In this document: positions 1 to 9,137 of the stretch, one piece after another | Layout: the number at the start of each line of letters is the position of its first letter | Position numbering within the stretch: the first letter of the stretch is position 1 | NCBI RefSeq assembly: GCF_001426705.1 | Contig: NZ_LMFC01000001.1 | Span: 1,703,355 to 1,767,354, forward strand | Reading direction: 5' to 3' | DNA length: 64,000 nucleotides | From: Cellulomonas sp. Root485 | Lineage (GTDB): Bacteria > Actinomycetota > Actinomycetes > Actinomycetales > Cellulomonadaceae | Translations under genes and position numbers: made by a program | Notes under the pieces: generated by a model | What the model saw: only the letters and a program-made list of their open reading frames with translations | Database searches by the model: none | Told to the model about the DNA's origin: nothing

Positions 1-15
1 CGGGAGCATCGCGAC

Positions 16-960
16 ATGGCGATCCACCACCAGCTCAGGTCCTCGGGTGACCCGTACTTCGCGCACGAGACATACCGCCACCTGCGCACCATGCTCGTCG
101 CGCTCCCCGTGCTCCTGCTCCTCGGCCTCGTCGGCGCAGCGTTCGCCTTCGGTCTCGACTCCATCCAGGGCTCCATCAGCGCGTACTACCTGGGCCCGAT
201 GCGGGACGTCTTCGTCGGCTGCATGGTCGGGATCGCGGTGTGCCTCGTCGCCTACCGGGGTGAGGCCCTCGAGGACTACGCCCTGAACCTCGCCGGCTTC
301 TACGCGCTGTTCGTCGCGTTCGTCCCGACGCAGCTGGCGCACTCGCTCGCGAAGCTCGAGACGGAGCAGGAGCGGGCCGACGTCGTCACCTCCCTGCGTG
401 TCACCGTCACCGCCGTCCTGCTGGTCACCGCCGCGTTCCTCGTCCTGGAGGCGAAGACCGGTCACTGGCCGTACCGCGAGCTGCGCAAGAACACCGTGAC
501 CAGGTGGTTCTTCCGGATCTCCACCGTCCTCGCGGTCGCGTTCCTCGTGCTGCTCGTGTGGCGCACCGTCGAGGGGACGACCTTCGACAACGTCCACCTC
601 GCGGCCGCCCTGCTGCTCGTCGCCAGCATGGCGACCGCCGTCGCGAGCTACGCCTGGCCCGCACCGACCGGCTCGCTGCGCCCACCCACGGCGGGGTCGA
701 GGAGGCGCAGGGAGTCCGGGAGCACGGGCGACGGCACGGGCACGTACCAGTGGATCTTCTGGCTCATGGTGGTCGGCGGGATCGTCATCGCCGTCGTCGC
801 CAAGCTGGTGTTCACCTCGGAGTACGCGGTGATCATCGCGGAGCTGTGGGAGCTCGGGTTGTTCGTCGCGTTCTGGCTCATCCAGACGATCCAGAAGTGG
901 GAGCCGCCGACGGCCGGAGAGCTGCAGCAGGCGACGGAGGGGGCGACCGGGGGCGCCTGA
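16..960 (+). CDS. Polytopic membrane protein, DUF998-like
   Basis: A 314-residue integral membrane protein with about eight hydrophobic segments (near residues 22-46, 62-78, 88-107, 124-142, 161-183, 193-212, 243-263 and 270-287). A polar Arg/Ser/Gly-rich loop lies at about 213-240. The segment SISAYYLGPMRDVFVG near residue 53 is typical of a family of uncharacterised membrane proteins distantly related to DUF998. The ATG has a GGGAG ribosome site about 9 nt upstream. No catalytic motif is visible and the function is unknown. The next gene begins about 50 nt downstream and probably has its own promoter. Confidence 0.8.
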   Translation: MAIHHQLRSSGDPYFAHETYRHLRTMLVALPVLLLLGLVGAAFAFGLDSIQGSISAYYLGPMRDVFVGCMVGIAVCLVAYRGEALEDYALNLAGFYALFVAFVPTQLAHSLAKLETEQERADVVTSLRVTVTAVLLVTAAFLVLEAKTGHWPYRELRKNTVTRWFFRISTVLAVAFLVLLVWRTVEGTTFDNVHLAAALLLVASMATAVASYAWPAPTGSLRPPTAGSRRRRESGSTGDGTGTYQWIFWLMVVGGIVIAVVAKLVFTSEYAVIIAELWELGLFVAFWLIQTIQKWEPPTAGELQQATEGATGGA

Positions 961-995
961 CCCGTGTGGGGGATGCGTCGCCCGCGCTTCTGGCG

Positions 996-1001
996 TAGAA
1001 C
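996..1001 (+). promoter_or_regulatory. -10-like hexamer for phhA (probable leaderless start)
   Basis: TAGAAC lies 7 nt upstream of the ATG at 1009 and no Shine-Dalgarno sequence is present. This fits a leaderless transcript and supports ATG 1009 over the in-frame GTG at 964. Confidence 0.4.
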
Positions 1002-1008
1002 GGATCGC

Positions 1009-1899
1009 ATGTTCGAAGAGGGTCAGCTGTACGCCCCCGTCACCGCGGACGAGGACGGCAAGGCCACCGTGCACCTCGCGGACGACCACCCGGGCGCCAA
1101 CGACGACGCCTACCGCCGGCGCCGGAACGAGATCGCCGCCCCGGCACTCGCCTGGCAGCCCGGCGACCCGGTGCCGCGCGTCGACTACACCGACTCCGAG
1201 AACGCGATCTGGGAGACGGTCTGCCGCGAGCTCGCGCCGAAGCACGAGCGCCTCGCGATCCGCGGCTACCTGGAGGGCAAGGAAGCCCTCGCGCTGCCCA
1301 CCGACCACGTGCCGCAGCTGGACGAGGTCAGCGCGGGCCTGGACCCGATCAGCGGGTTCCGGCTCCACCCGGCCGCGGGGCTCGTGCCCCTCGACGTCTT
1401 CTACGGGTCGCTCGCGGACGGGGTGTTCCACTCGACCCAGTACCTGCGCCACCCGTCGCAGCCGCTGTACACGCCGGAGCCGGACATCCTCCATGAGGTC
1501 GTGGGGCACTGCAATCTCCTGGCGAACCCCGCGATCGCCGAGGTCAAGCGCCGTGCCGGGGAGGCTGCGCGCCGGTGCGAGACCGCCGAGGGACTGCAGT
1601 ACGTGGCCGACGTCTTCTGGTTCACGATCGAGTTCGGCGTCATGTACGAGGACGGCGAGCTGCGTGCCTACGGAGCCGGTCTGCTCTCCTCCTACGGCGA
1701 GATCGAGGAGTTCCGCGGCGCCGACATCCGTCCGGTGGACTTCGACCAGATGGCCACGCTCGCCTACGACATCAGCCACTACCAGCCGATCCTGTTCGCG
1801 TGCGACGGCATGAGCGAGCTCACCGACCGGGTGGCGGGATTCTTCGCCGAGTTCGACGACGAGGTGGCGGCCCGGCTCGTGCCGCGGAACTCCGCCTAG
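1009..1899 (+). CDS. phhA: Phenylalanine 4-monooxygenase (bacterial type)
   Basis: A pterin- and iron-dependent aromatic amino acid hydroxylase converting phenylalanine to tyrosine. The 296-residue protein has the compact catalytic-domain-only architecture of bacterial enzymes, without an ACT domain. Metal ligands are visible as HEVVGH (H162, H167) and E208 in FTIEFG. The 41-residue His-Glu spacing is the same as in the Chromobacterium enzyme. The frame is open back to GTG 964, but ATG 1009 follows a TAGAAC hexamer. The gene converges on the flavin monooxygenase, and the two stop codons share the palindrome CTAG at 1896-1899. No pterin-4a-carbinolamine dehydratase lies in the window. Beside a homoprotocatechuate pathway, a role in phenylalanine catabolism is likely (inference). 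Confidence 0.93.
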   Translation: MFEEGQLYAPVTADEDGKATVHLADDHPGANDDAYRRRRNEIAAPALAWQPGDPVPRVDYTDSENAIWETVCRELAPKHERLAIRGYLEGKEALALPTDHVPQLDEVSAGLDPISGFRLHPAAGLVPLDVFYGSLADGVFHSTQYLRHPSQPLYTPEPDILHEVVGHCNLLANPAIAEVKRRAGEAARRCETAEGLQYVADVFWFTIEFGVMYEDGELRAYGAGLLSSYGEIEEFRGADIRPVDFDQMATLAYDISHYQPILFACDGMSELTDRVAGFFAEFDDEVAARLVPRNSA

Positions 1900-3716
1900 A
1901 CGAGCAGGTGCTGCCGGAAGAACGCGGCGAGCTCGTCCGTCGCGTCGAGCGGCAGGACCGCCGCGACGTAATGGTCGGGCCGGACGACGACGACGCAGCC
2001 GCCACGGTCGACGCCGCGCAGGTCGAAGATGTCGTCGACCGGGTCCGTGGCGAAGACGTTCTCGTAGTCGATGAGCTCGAACGGGCCGGTGCGCGGCAGG
2101 AAGAGCGGCGGGACGGTCGCGATGTCGACGTCGACGTGCCGCTGCTGGTGGACGACCTTGATGTCGAGGACGTCGCGCGCGGGGGCCTCGGGTGAGCTCG
2201 CCATCCACTCGGCCCACGTGCGGACTGCGGAGGCGTCGGAGTCGGCGAACGCGTACAGCCGCCAGCGTCCGTCGGCCCGGTGCTGGTGGCCCAGGTGCAG
2301 GGGGTTCGCGTCGGCGACGCGGACGACGGGCGCGGACTTGAACCGCTTCCCGACGGGGAAGCCGGTGGCGAGCGCCTGGTGGACCGGTTCGGCGACGACC
2401 ATCGACGGCGGGTACTGCGTCATGAACCCGAAGAGGAACTCGGTGGTCCGCACGTAGAACTCGGCGAGCCGACCGGGGTCGCCCAGCTCCTCCGGCGTCT
2501 TCGCCATGAGGGTGGACCACTCCTTGTCGAAGTCGATGAGGTTCTGCGCGACCACCTGCCGCTCGGCGGAGTACGTGGCGAGCAGGCTCTCGGGGCTGCG
2601 ACCCGACAGCACGTACCCGAGCTTCCACGCCAGGTTGAACCCGTCCTGCATGGACACGTTCATGCCCTGGCCGGCCTTGGCGCTGTGGGTGTGGCACGCG
2701 TCCCCGGCGATGAACACGCGGGGCGTCCGCGTGCCCGACTCCCCCGCCGGGACGTCGTCGAACCGGTCGGTGAGCCGGTGTCCCACCTCGTACACGCTGT
2801 GCCAGGCGACGTCGCGCACGTCGAGCGTGTACGGGTGCAGGATCGCGTTCGCCTTGGCGATGATCTGCTCGATCGTGGTGCTGCGGACCTCGTGGTGGGC
2901 GTCGGGGTCGATCTCGCCGAGGTCCACGTACATCCGGAACAGGTGGCCGCCCTCGCGTGGGATGAGCAGGATGCTGCCGCCCGCACCGGACTGGATCGCG
3001 CACTTGAGGCGGATGTCCGGGAAGTCGGTGACCGCGAGGACGTCCATGACGCCCCAGGCGTGGAACGCCGAGTTGCCCTCCATGGTGCAGCCGATCGCGC
3101 TGCGCACCTTGCTCCGAGCACCGTCCGCTCCCAAGACGTACTTGGCTCGCACCACCTTCTGCTGCCCTGCCCGCACGAGGGTGACGTCGACATGGTCGTC
3201 GGACCGCACCAGACCTTCGAACTCGTAGCCGTAGTCCGGCACCATCCGGGTCGGGGCGTTCGCCATGTACTCGGCGAAGTAGTCGAGCACGCGGGCCTGG
3301 TTCACGATCAGGTGCGGGAACTCGCTGATGCCGCCGGGGTCGTCGGCGGGCCGTTCGCCCCGCACGATGCGGGACGGGTCCGTGGGGTCCGGGTGCCAGA
3401 AGCACATCTCGGTGATGCGGTAGGCCTCCTCGGCGATCCGCCCGGCGAACCCGAACGCCTGGAAGGTCTCGACGCTGCGCGCCTGGATGCCGTCCGCCTG
3501 CCCGATCGGGAGCCTCCCCGCACGGCGCTCGACGATCCGGGTGGTGACCTCGGGGAACTGGGACAGCTGCGCGGCGGCGATCATCCCCGCCGGCCCGGTG
3601 CCCACGATGAGGACGTCGACCTCGTCGGGAAGCTCGTCGGGGCGGTCGATGCCGACGCCTGCCGCGGGCTGGACGCGCGGGTCGCCGGAGACGTAGCCGT
3701 GGTGGTGGAACTGCAT
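1896..3716 (-). CDS. FAD-dependent aromatic monooxygenase, 3-hydroxybenzoate 4-monooxygenase/phenol hydroxylase family
   Basis: A class A flavoprotein monooxygenase of 606 residues. The Rossmann motif (VGTGPAG, about residues 38-44) is followed by the family pattern GQADGI and the FAD-ribityl motif GDACHTHSAKAGQG near residue 350. A C-terminal thioredoxin-like domain (about 440-606) ends with VVVRPDHYVA. The N-terminus MQFHHHG, the length and these blocks closely resemble the Comamonas 3-hydroxybenzoate 4-monooxygenase as I recall it. The gene is divergent from the homoprotocatechuate operon. It may therefore hydroxylate 3- or 4-hydroxyphenylacetate to homoprotocatechuate in place of HpaBC; this substrate is inferred, not shown. 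Confidence 0.87.
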   Translation of the reverse strand: MQFHHHGYVSGDPRVQPAAGVGIDRPDELPDEVDVLIVGTGPAGMIAAAQLSQFPEVTTRIVERRAGRLPIGQADGIQARSVETFQAFGFAGRIAEEAYRITEMCFWHPDPTDPSRIVRGERPADDPGGISEFPHLIVNQARVLDYFAEYMANAPTRMVPDYGYEFEGLVRSDDHVDVTLVRAGQQKVVRAKYVLGADGARSKVRSAIGCTMEGNSAFHAWGVMDVLAVTDFPDIRLKCAIQSGAGGSILLIPREGGHLFRMYVDLGEIDPDAHHEVRSTTIEQIIAKANAILHPYTLDVRDVAWHSVYEVGHRLTDRFDDVPAGESGTRTPRVFIAGDACHTHSAKAGQGMNVSMQDGFNLAWKLGYVLSGRSPESLLATYSAERQVVAQNLIDFDKEWSTLMAKTPEELGDPGRLAEFYVRTTEFLFGFMTQYPPSMVVAEPVHQALATGFPVGKRFKSAPVVRVADANPLHLGHQHRADGRWRLYAFADSDASAVRTWAEWMASSPEAPARDVLDIKVVHQQRHVDVDIATVPPLFLPRTGPFELIDYENVFATDPVDDIFDLRGVDRGGCVVVVRPDHYVAAVLPLDATDELAAFFRQHLLV

Positions 3717-3813
3717 GGACTCCCCTGACGCCGCTGTCGAGGTGGTGCAGATCGTATATTATCCCTACCGAGCCGCAACGACGCGGTCACCCCGGTCCGA
3801 GAGGCCCCGCTCC
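3717..3813. promoter_or_regulatory. Divergent promoter/operator region of the aromatic cluster
   Basis: These 97 nt separate the minus-strand monooxygenase from the plus-strand operon. They contain an unusually A/T-rich island, ATCGTATATTAT at 3751-3762, in an otherwise GC-rich stretch. It can supply -10 hexamers on both strands (TATATT or TATTAT on plus, TAATAT on minus). It also resembles the GTATAC-type half sites bound by FCD-class GntR regulators. The GntR gene inside the operon is the obvious candidate ligand (inference). Confidence 0.5.
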
Positions 3814-5460
3814 ATGCCGACGGTTTCCGCGCACGTCGCGATCACGCTCGCCGCCCACGTCGACCACGTCTTCGGGGTCATGGGCAACGGCAACGCGTAC
3901 TTCCTCGACGCCCTGACGTGCCAGACCGGCGCCACCTTCACACCCGTGCGGCACGAGGCCGGCGCCGTCGTCGCCGCCGACGCCTTCCACCGGGCGTCCG
4001 GTCGGCTCGCCGCGGCCACGACGACCTACGGGGCGGGGTTCACCAACACCCTCACGGCGCTCGCCGAGGCCGTGCAGGCCCACGTGCCGCTCGTCCTCGT
4101 CGTCGGCGACGAGCCGACCTCGGGGCCGCGACCCTGGGACGTCGACCAGATCGCGATGGCCTCGGCGGTCGGTGCCCGCACCTACACCGTGGGTCGCGCG
4201 GATGCCGCCGCGACCACCGTCATCGCCGTCGAGCACGCGCTGACCTACCGGGTGCCCACCGTCCTGGCGATCCCCTACGACGTCGCGACCCTCGACACCG
4301 GGCCCGTGCCCGAGACACCCGCACCGCGGCTGCCCGCGCCGCTCGCCGTGCGCGGGGCGTTCGCCGACGGCGTCGTGCGGGAGATCGCCGCCGCCCTCGC
4401 CACGGCACGTCGGCCGCTGCTCCTCGCCGGGCGGGGCGCCTGGGTGGCCGGCGCGGGCGAGGCCCTCGGCGCCGTCGCCGACGCCACCGGTGCGCTGACC
4501 GTCACGACGGCGCTAGGTCGCGGGATCTTCCCGCGGTCGGAGTTCGACCTGGGGGTCGCGGGCGGGTTCGGGACCGAGGGCGCGATGGAGCTCGTCCGGG
4601 CGGCCGACGTCGCGGTCGTCGTCGGCGCGTCCCTCAACCAGTTCACGATGCGGTTCGGCGAGCTGTTCGCGCCAGGGTGCCGGGTGTTCCAGGTCGACGT
4701 CGCGCCGGCGGCGACGCACCCGCACGTGGGCGGGTACGTCCGAGGCGACGCCTGCGTCGTCGCCGAGTCGATCCTCAAGGAGCTGTCCGACGTCGTGCCC
4801 AGCGGGTGGCGCGAGTCCGTCGACCTCACGACGGCCAGGCGGCACGAGCCCGGCGACGGGATCGCCGCGGACGGGCGGCTCGACCCGCGCTCCGCGGCCG
4901 CGCGCCTCGCGGAGCTGCTGCCCGAGGACCGTGTCGTCGTCTCGGACGGCGGGCACTTCCTGGGCTGGTCCAACATGTACTGGCCGGTGTCGTCGCCCGA
5001 CCGGATGGTGATGGTCGGCACCGCGTTCCAGGCGATCGGGCTCGGCTTCCCCAGCGTGATGGGGGCGGCCCTCGCGCGCCCCGAGGCGACGGTGGTCCTC
5101 ACGACCGGCGACGGTGGCGGGCTGATGGCCCTGTCCGACCTCGAGTCGGCGGTGCGGGTCGCAGCCGGACGTGGGATCGCGGTCGTGTGGAACGACGGGG
5201 CGTACAGCGCGGAGATGCACCTCTACGGGCGCAAGGGGCTGGCGCAGGAGCCGATGCTCATCCCCGACGTCGACTTCGCGGGAGTGGCCACCGCCCTCGG
5301 TGCCCATGGCGTGATCGTCCGGTCCGTCGACGACCTCGACGTGCTGACGCAGTGGCGAGCCCGACCGGAGGGCGAACGCCCGTTCCTGCTGCTCGACCTG
5401 CGGGTCTCCGGCACCGTCGTCGCACCGTTCTGGGAGGAGATCTCCCAGGCGAGCGGCTGA
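3814..5460 (+). CDS. Thiamine pyrophosphate-dependent enzyme, acetolactate synthase/benzoylformate decarboxylase superfamily
   Basis: A three-domain TPP enzyme of 548 residues. The N-terminal Pyr domain carries the catalytic glutamate in VRHEAGAVVA (near residue 46). The C-terminal PP domain has the TPP-binding motif GDGGG followed about 27 residues later by WND. ATG 3814 is chosen because it has a GAGAGG site and begins at the usual family N-terminus; the frame is open further upstream across the promoter. It is the first gene of the ring-cleavage operon. Substrate cannot be read from sequence. Given phhA next door, decarboxylation of 4-hydroxyphenylpyruvate or phenylpyruvate to an arylacetaldehyde is an attractive guess; a hydrolase or lyase on another 2-oxo acid is also possible. 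Confidence 0.83.
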   Translation: MPTVSAHVAITLAAHVDHVFGVMGNGNAYFLDALTCQTGATFTPVRHEAGAVVAADAFHRASGRLAAATTTYGAGFTNTLTALAEAVQAHVPLVLVVGDEPTSGPRPWDVDQIAMASAVGARTYTVGRADAAATTVIAVEHALTYRVPTVLAIPYDVATLDTGPVPETPAPRLPAPLAVRGAFADGVVREIAAALATARRPLLLAGRGAWVAGAGEALGAVADATGALTVTTALGRGIFPRSEFDLGVAGGFGTEGAMELVRAADVAVVVGASLNQFTMRFGELFAPGCRVFQVDVAPAATHPHVGGYVRGDACVVAESILKELSDVVPSGWRESVDLTTARRHEPGDGIAADGRLDPRSAAARLAELLPEDRVVVSDGGHFLGWSNMYWPVSSPDRMVMVGTAFQAIGLGFPSVMGAALARPEATVVLTTGDGGGLMALSDLESAVRVAAGRGIAVVWNDGAYSAEMHLYGRKGLAQEPMLIPDVDFAGVATALGAHGVIVRSVDDLDVLTQWRARPEGERPFLLLDLRVSGTVVAPFWEEISQASG

Positions 5461-5495
5461 CCCCGGGACCGACGGACACTCACGTGAGGACGCAC

Positions 5496-6965
5496 ATGAC
5501 CGACGACAGCACGGACCCGAGGTTCGCCGGCCTGCCCGGACGGCCCGGCAAGATCGTGGCGATCCACCTCAGCTATGCCTCGCGTGCCGACCAGCGCGGC
5601 CGCCGCCCCGCGCACCCGTCGTACTTCTTCAAGCCGTCGAGCTCGGTGGCGCCCTCCGGCGGCACCGTCGAACGGCCGCCCGGCACGGAGCTGCTCGCGT
5701 TCGAGGGCGAGATCGCCCTCGTCATCGGCACCACCGCACGGCGCGTCCCCCTCGACCGCGCCTGGGACCACGTCGCGTGGGTCACGGCCGCGAACGACCT
5801 CGGTCTCTACGACCTGCGCGCGAACGACAAGGGTTCCAACGTCCGGTCCAAGGGGGGCGACGGGTTCACCCCCGTCGGGCCCGACCTCGTCGACGCCCGC
5901 GCGGTCGTCCCGGACGCCCTGCGGCTGCGCACCTGGGTGAACGGCGAGCTCCGCCAGGAGGACACCACGGCGGGCCTGCTCTTCACGCTCCCACAGGTGG
6001 TCGCCGACCTCTCCCAGCACCTCACGCTCGAGCCGGGCGACGTCATCCTCACCGGCACCCCCGCCGGGTCGTCGGTCGTCGTCCCCGGGGACGTCGTCGA
6101 GGTCGAGGTCGACGCGCCGGACGCACCCGGTGCGCCGACGTCGGGCCTGCTCGTCACGACCGTCACGCAGGGCGAGCGCGCGTTCGACGGCGAGCTCGGG
6201 TCGTTGCCCGCCGTCGACGACGTCCAGCGTGCTGAGGCGTGGGGCGTGGAACCCGCACCCGCACGGTTCCGCCTCACCGCGGAGCTGCGCGACAAGCTCG
6301 CGCGGGCCCCCGTCGCCGGGCTCAGTGCCCAGCTGCGCAAGCGCGGCCTGAACACGGTGACGGTCGACGGTGTCCGGCCGACCCACCCCGATGCCAAGCT
6401 GGTCGGCACGGCGCGCACCCTGCGGTTCGTGCCGGGCCGCGAGGACCTGTTCGCCCGTCACGGCGGCGGCTACAACGCCCAGAAGCGCGCGTTCGACACC
6501 GTCGACGAGGGCGAGGTCATCGTCATCGAGGCGCGCGGCGAGGCCGGGTCGGGCACGTTCGGCGACATCCTCGCCCTGCGCGCGCACGCGCGCGGCGCCG
6601 CGGGGATCGTCACCGACGGCGGGGTCCGCGACCACGCCGCCGTCGCCGCCGTCGGCATCCCGGTCTGGTCGGCGGGTGCGCACCCCGCCGTCCTCGGCCG
6701 CCTGCACGTGCCGTGGGACGTCGACGTCGCGGTCGCGTGCGGTGGGACGACCGTCGAGCCCGGCGACGTCGTCGTCGGGGACGGGGACGGGGTCGTCGTC
6801 ATCCCGCCGGCGCTCGTGGAGGAGGTGGTCGACGCCGCCCTCGCCCAGGAGGAGGAGGACGGCTGGATCGCGGAGCAGGTCGCCGCCGGGCACCCGCTCG
6901 ACGGCCTCTTCCCCCTGGACGCGCAGTGGAGAGCGAGGTTCGACGCATGGCGCGAGAACCGGTGA
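5496..6965 (+). CDS. Fused FAH-family hydrolase/decarboxylase and RraA-like protein
   Basis: A 489-residue two-domain fusion. Residues ~20-225 are a fumarylacetoacetate-hydrolase fold (LLAFEGEIALVIG, YDLRANDKGSN and ILTGTPAGS carry the metal-binding acids and the family signature). Residues ~255-475 are an RraA/HMG-aldolase-like domain with the motif GIVTDGGVRDH. In this pathway an FAH protein (HpaG/HpcE) decarboxylates 5-oxopent-3-ene-1,2,5-tricarboxylate. RraA-like proteins are often oxaloacetate decarboxylases or aldolases. ATG 5496 follows a GAGGA site; the reading frame upstream is a shadow of the TPP gene. It overlaps the regulator by 19 nt. No separate HpaF isomerase is present, so the fused unit may cover two steps (inference). 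Confidence 0.85.
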   Translation: MTDDSTDPRFAGLPGRPGKIVAIHLSYASRADQRGRRPAHPSYFFKPSSSVAPSGGTVERPPGTELLAFEGEIALVIGTTARRVPLDRAWDHVAWVTAANDLGLYDLRANDKGSNVRSKGGDGFTPVGPDLVDARAVVPDALRLRTWVNGELRQEDTTAGLLFTLPQVVADLSQHLTLEPGDVILTGTPAGSSVVVPGDVVEVEVDAPDAPGAPTSGLLVTTVTQGERAFDGELGSLPAVDDVQRAEAWGVEPAPARFRLTAELRDKLARAPVAGLSAQLRKRGLNTVTVDGVRPTHPDAKLVGTARTLRFVPGREDLFARHGGGYNAQKRAFDTVDEGEVIVIEARGEAGSGTFGDILALRAHARGAAGIVTDGGVRDHAAVAAVGIPVWSAGAHPAVLGRLHVPWDVDVAVACGGTTVEPGDVVVGDGDGVVVIPPALVEEVVDAALAQEEEDGWIAEQVAAGHPLDGLFPLDAQWRARFDAWRENR

Positions 6966-7639
6966 GCGAGTCGGCGACGCGGAGCAAGTCGCAGCACGCG
7001 TACCACGCGCTCAAGGAGCGGATCGCGGCCGAGGAGCTCACGCCCGGGCACCGCCTGGTCCTCGCGTCGGTCGCGAACGAGCTCGGGATGAGCGTCGTGC
7101 CGGTACGCGAGGCGATCCGCCGCCTGGAGGCCGAGGGCCTGGTGACGTTCGAGCGGAACGTCGGTGCGCGGGTGTCGATGATCGACGACTCCCAGTACCG
7201 GCACGCCATGGAGACGCTCGCACTCCTCGAAGGAGCGGCTACCGCGCTCGCTGCCCGGCACCTGACCGCCGACGACCTCCGGCCGGCGCGCGAGCTGAAC
7301 CGTCGCCTCGTCGAGTCTCTCGACGACTTCGACCCGCGGCTCTTCACCTCGCTGAACCACGAGTTCCACGCGGTGCTCTTCGCCGCCTGCCCGAACCCGC
7401 GCCTGCTCGCCCTCGTCGAGTCGGAGTGGGTCCGGCTCGGTCACCTGCGCGACTCGACGTTCAGCTTCGTGCCCGGCCGCGCCCAGGAGTCGGTGCGCGA
7501 GCACGAGTCGCTGCTCGACCTCATCGAGACCGGCGCCCCGCTGGCGGACATCGAGCGCGCGGCCCGCTCGCACCGCTCGGCCACGCTCGCCGCCTACCTC
7601 AGCCACGAGCACCCCGACGACGTCACGACCACTCTCTGA
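6947..7639 (+). CDS. GntR-family transcriptional regulator, FCD subfamily
   Basis: A 230-residue regulator. A winged helix-turn-helix (residues ~10-78, with the GntR signature SVVPVREAIRRLEAEGLV) is followed by an all-helical FCD ligand-binding domain. The FCD domain keeps metal-type histidines in LNHEFHAVLF and the late segment around ARSHRSATLAAYL. It lies inside the operon, overlapping the preceding gene by 19 nt and followed 12 nt later by hpaE. It is probably an autoregulated repressor released by an aromatic acid or pathway intermediate. The A/T-rich element at 3751-3762 is the best operator candidate. Confidence 0.9.
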   Translation: MAREPVSESATRSKSQHAYHALKERIAAEELTPGHRLVLASVANELGMSVVPVREAIRRLEAEGLVTFERNVGARVSMIDDSQYRHAMETLALLEGAATALAARHLTADDLRPARELNRRLVESLDDFDPRLFTSLNHEFHAVLFAACPNPRLLALVESEWVRLGHLRDSTFSFVPGRAQESVREHESLLDLIETGAPLADIERAARSHRSATLAAYLSHEHPDDVTTTL

Positions 7640-7651
7640 GAGGCGAGCCCC

Positions 7652-9136
7652 ATGCCTGCCGACCTTCCCGACCGCCTCCAGCACTACGTCGGGGGCGAGC
7701 ACGTCGACTCCGCGGACGGTGCGACGTTCGCGGTCCTCGACCCGGTGTCGAACAAGACGTACCTGCACGCCGCCGCCGGGAAGGCGGCCGACGTGGACCG
7801 GGCCGTCGCGGCGGCGCGAGTCGCGTTCGAGGACGGTCCGTGGCCGCGGATGCTGCCGCGCGAGCGCTCGCGGGTCCTGCACCGCGTCGCCGACATCGTC
7901 GAGTCACGTGACGCCCGGCTCGCCGAGCTGGAGTCCTTCGACTCCGGGCTGCCGATCACGCAGGCGCTCGGCCAGGCACGCCGGGCCGCCGAGAACTTCC
8001 GGTTCTTCGCCGACCTGGTGGTCGCGCAGACCGACGACGCCTTCAAGGTGCCCGGGCGGCAGCTCAACTACGTGAACCGCAAGCCGATCGGCGTCGCCGG
8101 GCTCATCACCCCCTGGAACACGCCCTTCATGCTCGAGTCCTGGAAGCTCGGACCCGCGCTGGCCACGGGCAACACGGTCGTGCTCAAGCCCGCGGAGTTC
8201 ACGCCGCTGTCGGCATCCCTGTGGGCCGGGATCTTCGAGGAGGCCGGCGTCCCTCCGGGGGTGTTCAACCTCGTGCACGGGCTGGGCGAGGAGGCGGGCG
8301 ACGCGCTGGTCAAGCACCCGGACGTCCCGCTGATCTCGTTCACGGGCGAGAGCCGGACCGGGCAGCTCATCTTCGCCAACGCGGCGCCGCACCTGAAGGG
8401 GCTGTCGATGGAGCTCGGGGGCAAGTCCCCCGCCGTCGTGTTCGCCGACGCCGACCTCGACGAGGCGATCGACGCGACGATCTTCGGGGTGTTCTCGCTC
8501 AACGGCGAACGATGCACGGCAGGCAGCCGGATCCTCGTCCAGCGCGAGATCTACGACGAGTTCGTCGAGCGCTACGCCGCGCAGGCGGCCCGCGTGGTGG
8601 TCGGCCCGCCGCACGAGCCGAGCACGGAGGTCGGCGCCCTCGTGCACCCGGAGCACTACGCGAAGGTCATGCACTACATCGAGATCGGGAAGACCGAGGG
8701 GCGCCTCGTCGCCGGCGGCGGCCGGCCCGACGGCTTCCCGACCGGCAACTACGTGGCACCGACCGTGTTCGCCGACGTCCCGCCGGACGCCCGGATCTTC
8801 CAGGAGGAGATCTTCGGACCGGTCGTCGCCATCACCCCGTTCGACACCGACGAGGAGGCCCTCGCGCTGGCCAACGGCGTCGCGTACGGGCTGGCGGCCT
8901 ACGTGTGGACCAACGACCTGCGACGGGCGCACACCTTCGCCCAGGCCGTCGACGCGGGCATGGTCTGGCTCAACAGCAACAACGTCCGCGACCTGCGCAC
9001 GCCGTTCGGCGGGGTCAAGGCCTCCGGGCTCGGCCACGAGGGCGGGTACCGCTCGATCGACTTCTACACGCACCAGCAGGCCGTGCACGTCACGCTCGGC
9101 GGCATGCACCACCCGACCTTCGGCAAAGGACACTGA
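7652..9136 (+). CDS. hpaE: 5-carboxymethyl-2-hydroxymuconate semialdehyde dehydrogenase
   Basis: An NAD-dependent aldehyde dehydrogenase of 494 residues, oxidising the homoprotocatechuate ring-cleavage product. Catalytic Cys288 lies in NGERCTAGS and general base Glu254 in SMELGGKSP. The HpaE-like C-terminal run NVRDLRTPFGGVKASG distinguishes it from generic ALDHs. The ATG at 7652 has a GAGAGGCGAG site. It is followed by the dioxygenase after one nucleotide, consistent with translational coupling and with consecutive pathway steps. Confidence 0.92.
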   Translation: MPADLPDRLQHYVGGEHVDSADGATFAVLDPVSNKTYLHAAAGKAADVDRAVAAARVAFEDGPWPRMLPRERSRVLHRVADIVESRDARLAELESFDSGLPITQALGQARRAAENFRFFADLVVAQTDDAFKVPGRQLNYVNRKPIGVAGLITPWNTPFMLESWKLGPALATGNTVVLKPAEFTPLSASLWAGIFEEAGVPPGVFNLVHGLGEEAGDALVKHPDVPLISFTGESRTGQLIFANAAPHLKGLSMELGGKSPAVVFADADLDEAIDATIFGVFSLNGERCTAGSRILVQREIYDEFVERYAAQAARVVVGPPHEPSTEVGALVHPEHYAKVMHYIEIGKTEGRLVAGGGRPDGFPTGNYVAPTVFADVPPDARIFQEEIFGPVVAITPFDTDEEALALANGVAYGLAAYVWTNDLRRAHTFAQAVDAGMVWLNSNNVRDLRTPFGGVKASGLGHEGGYRSIDFYTHQQAVHVTLGGMHHPTFGKGH

Positions 9137-9137
9137 C

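Noticed and set aside
3918..5495. Upstream extension of the FAH-RraA frame over the TPP gene
   Set aside because: The extension translates to Arg-rich low-complexity sequence in the shadow of the TPP enzyme. ATG 5496 has a ribosome site and the normal domain start.
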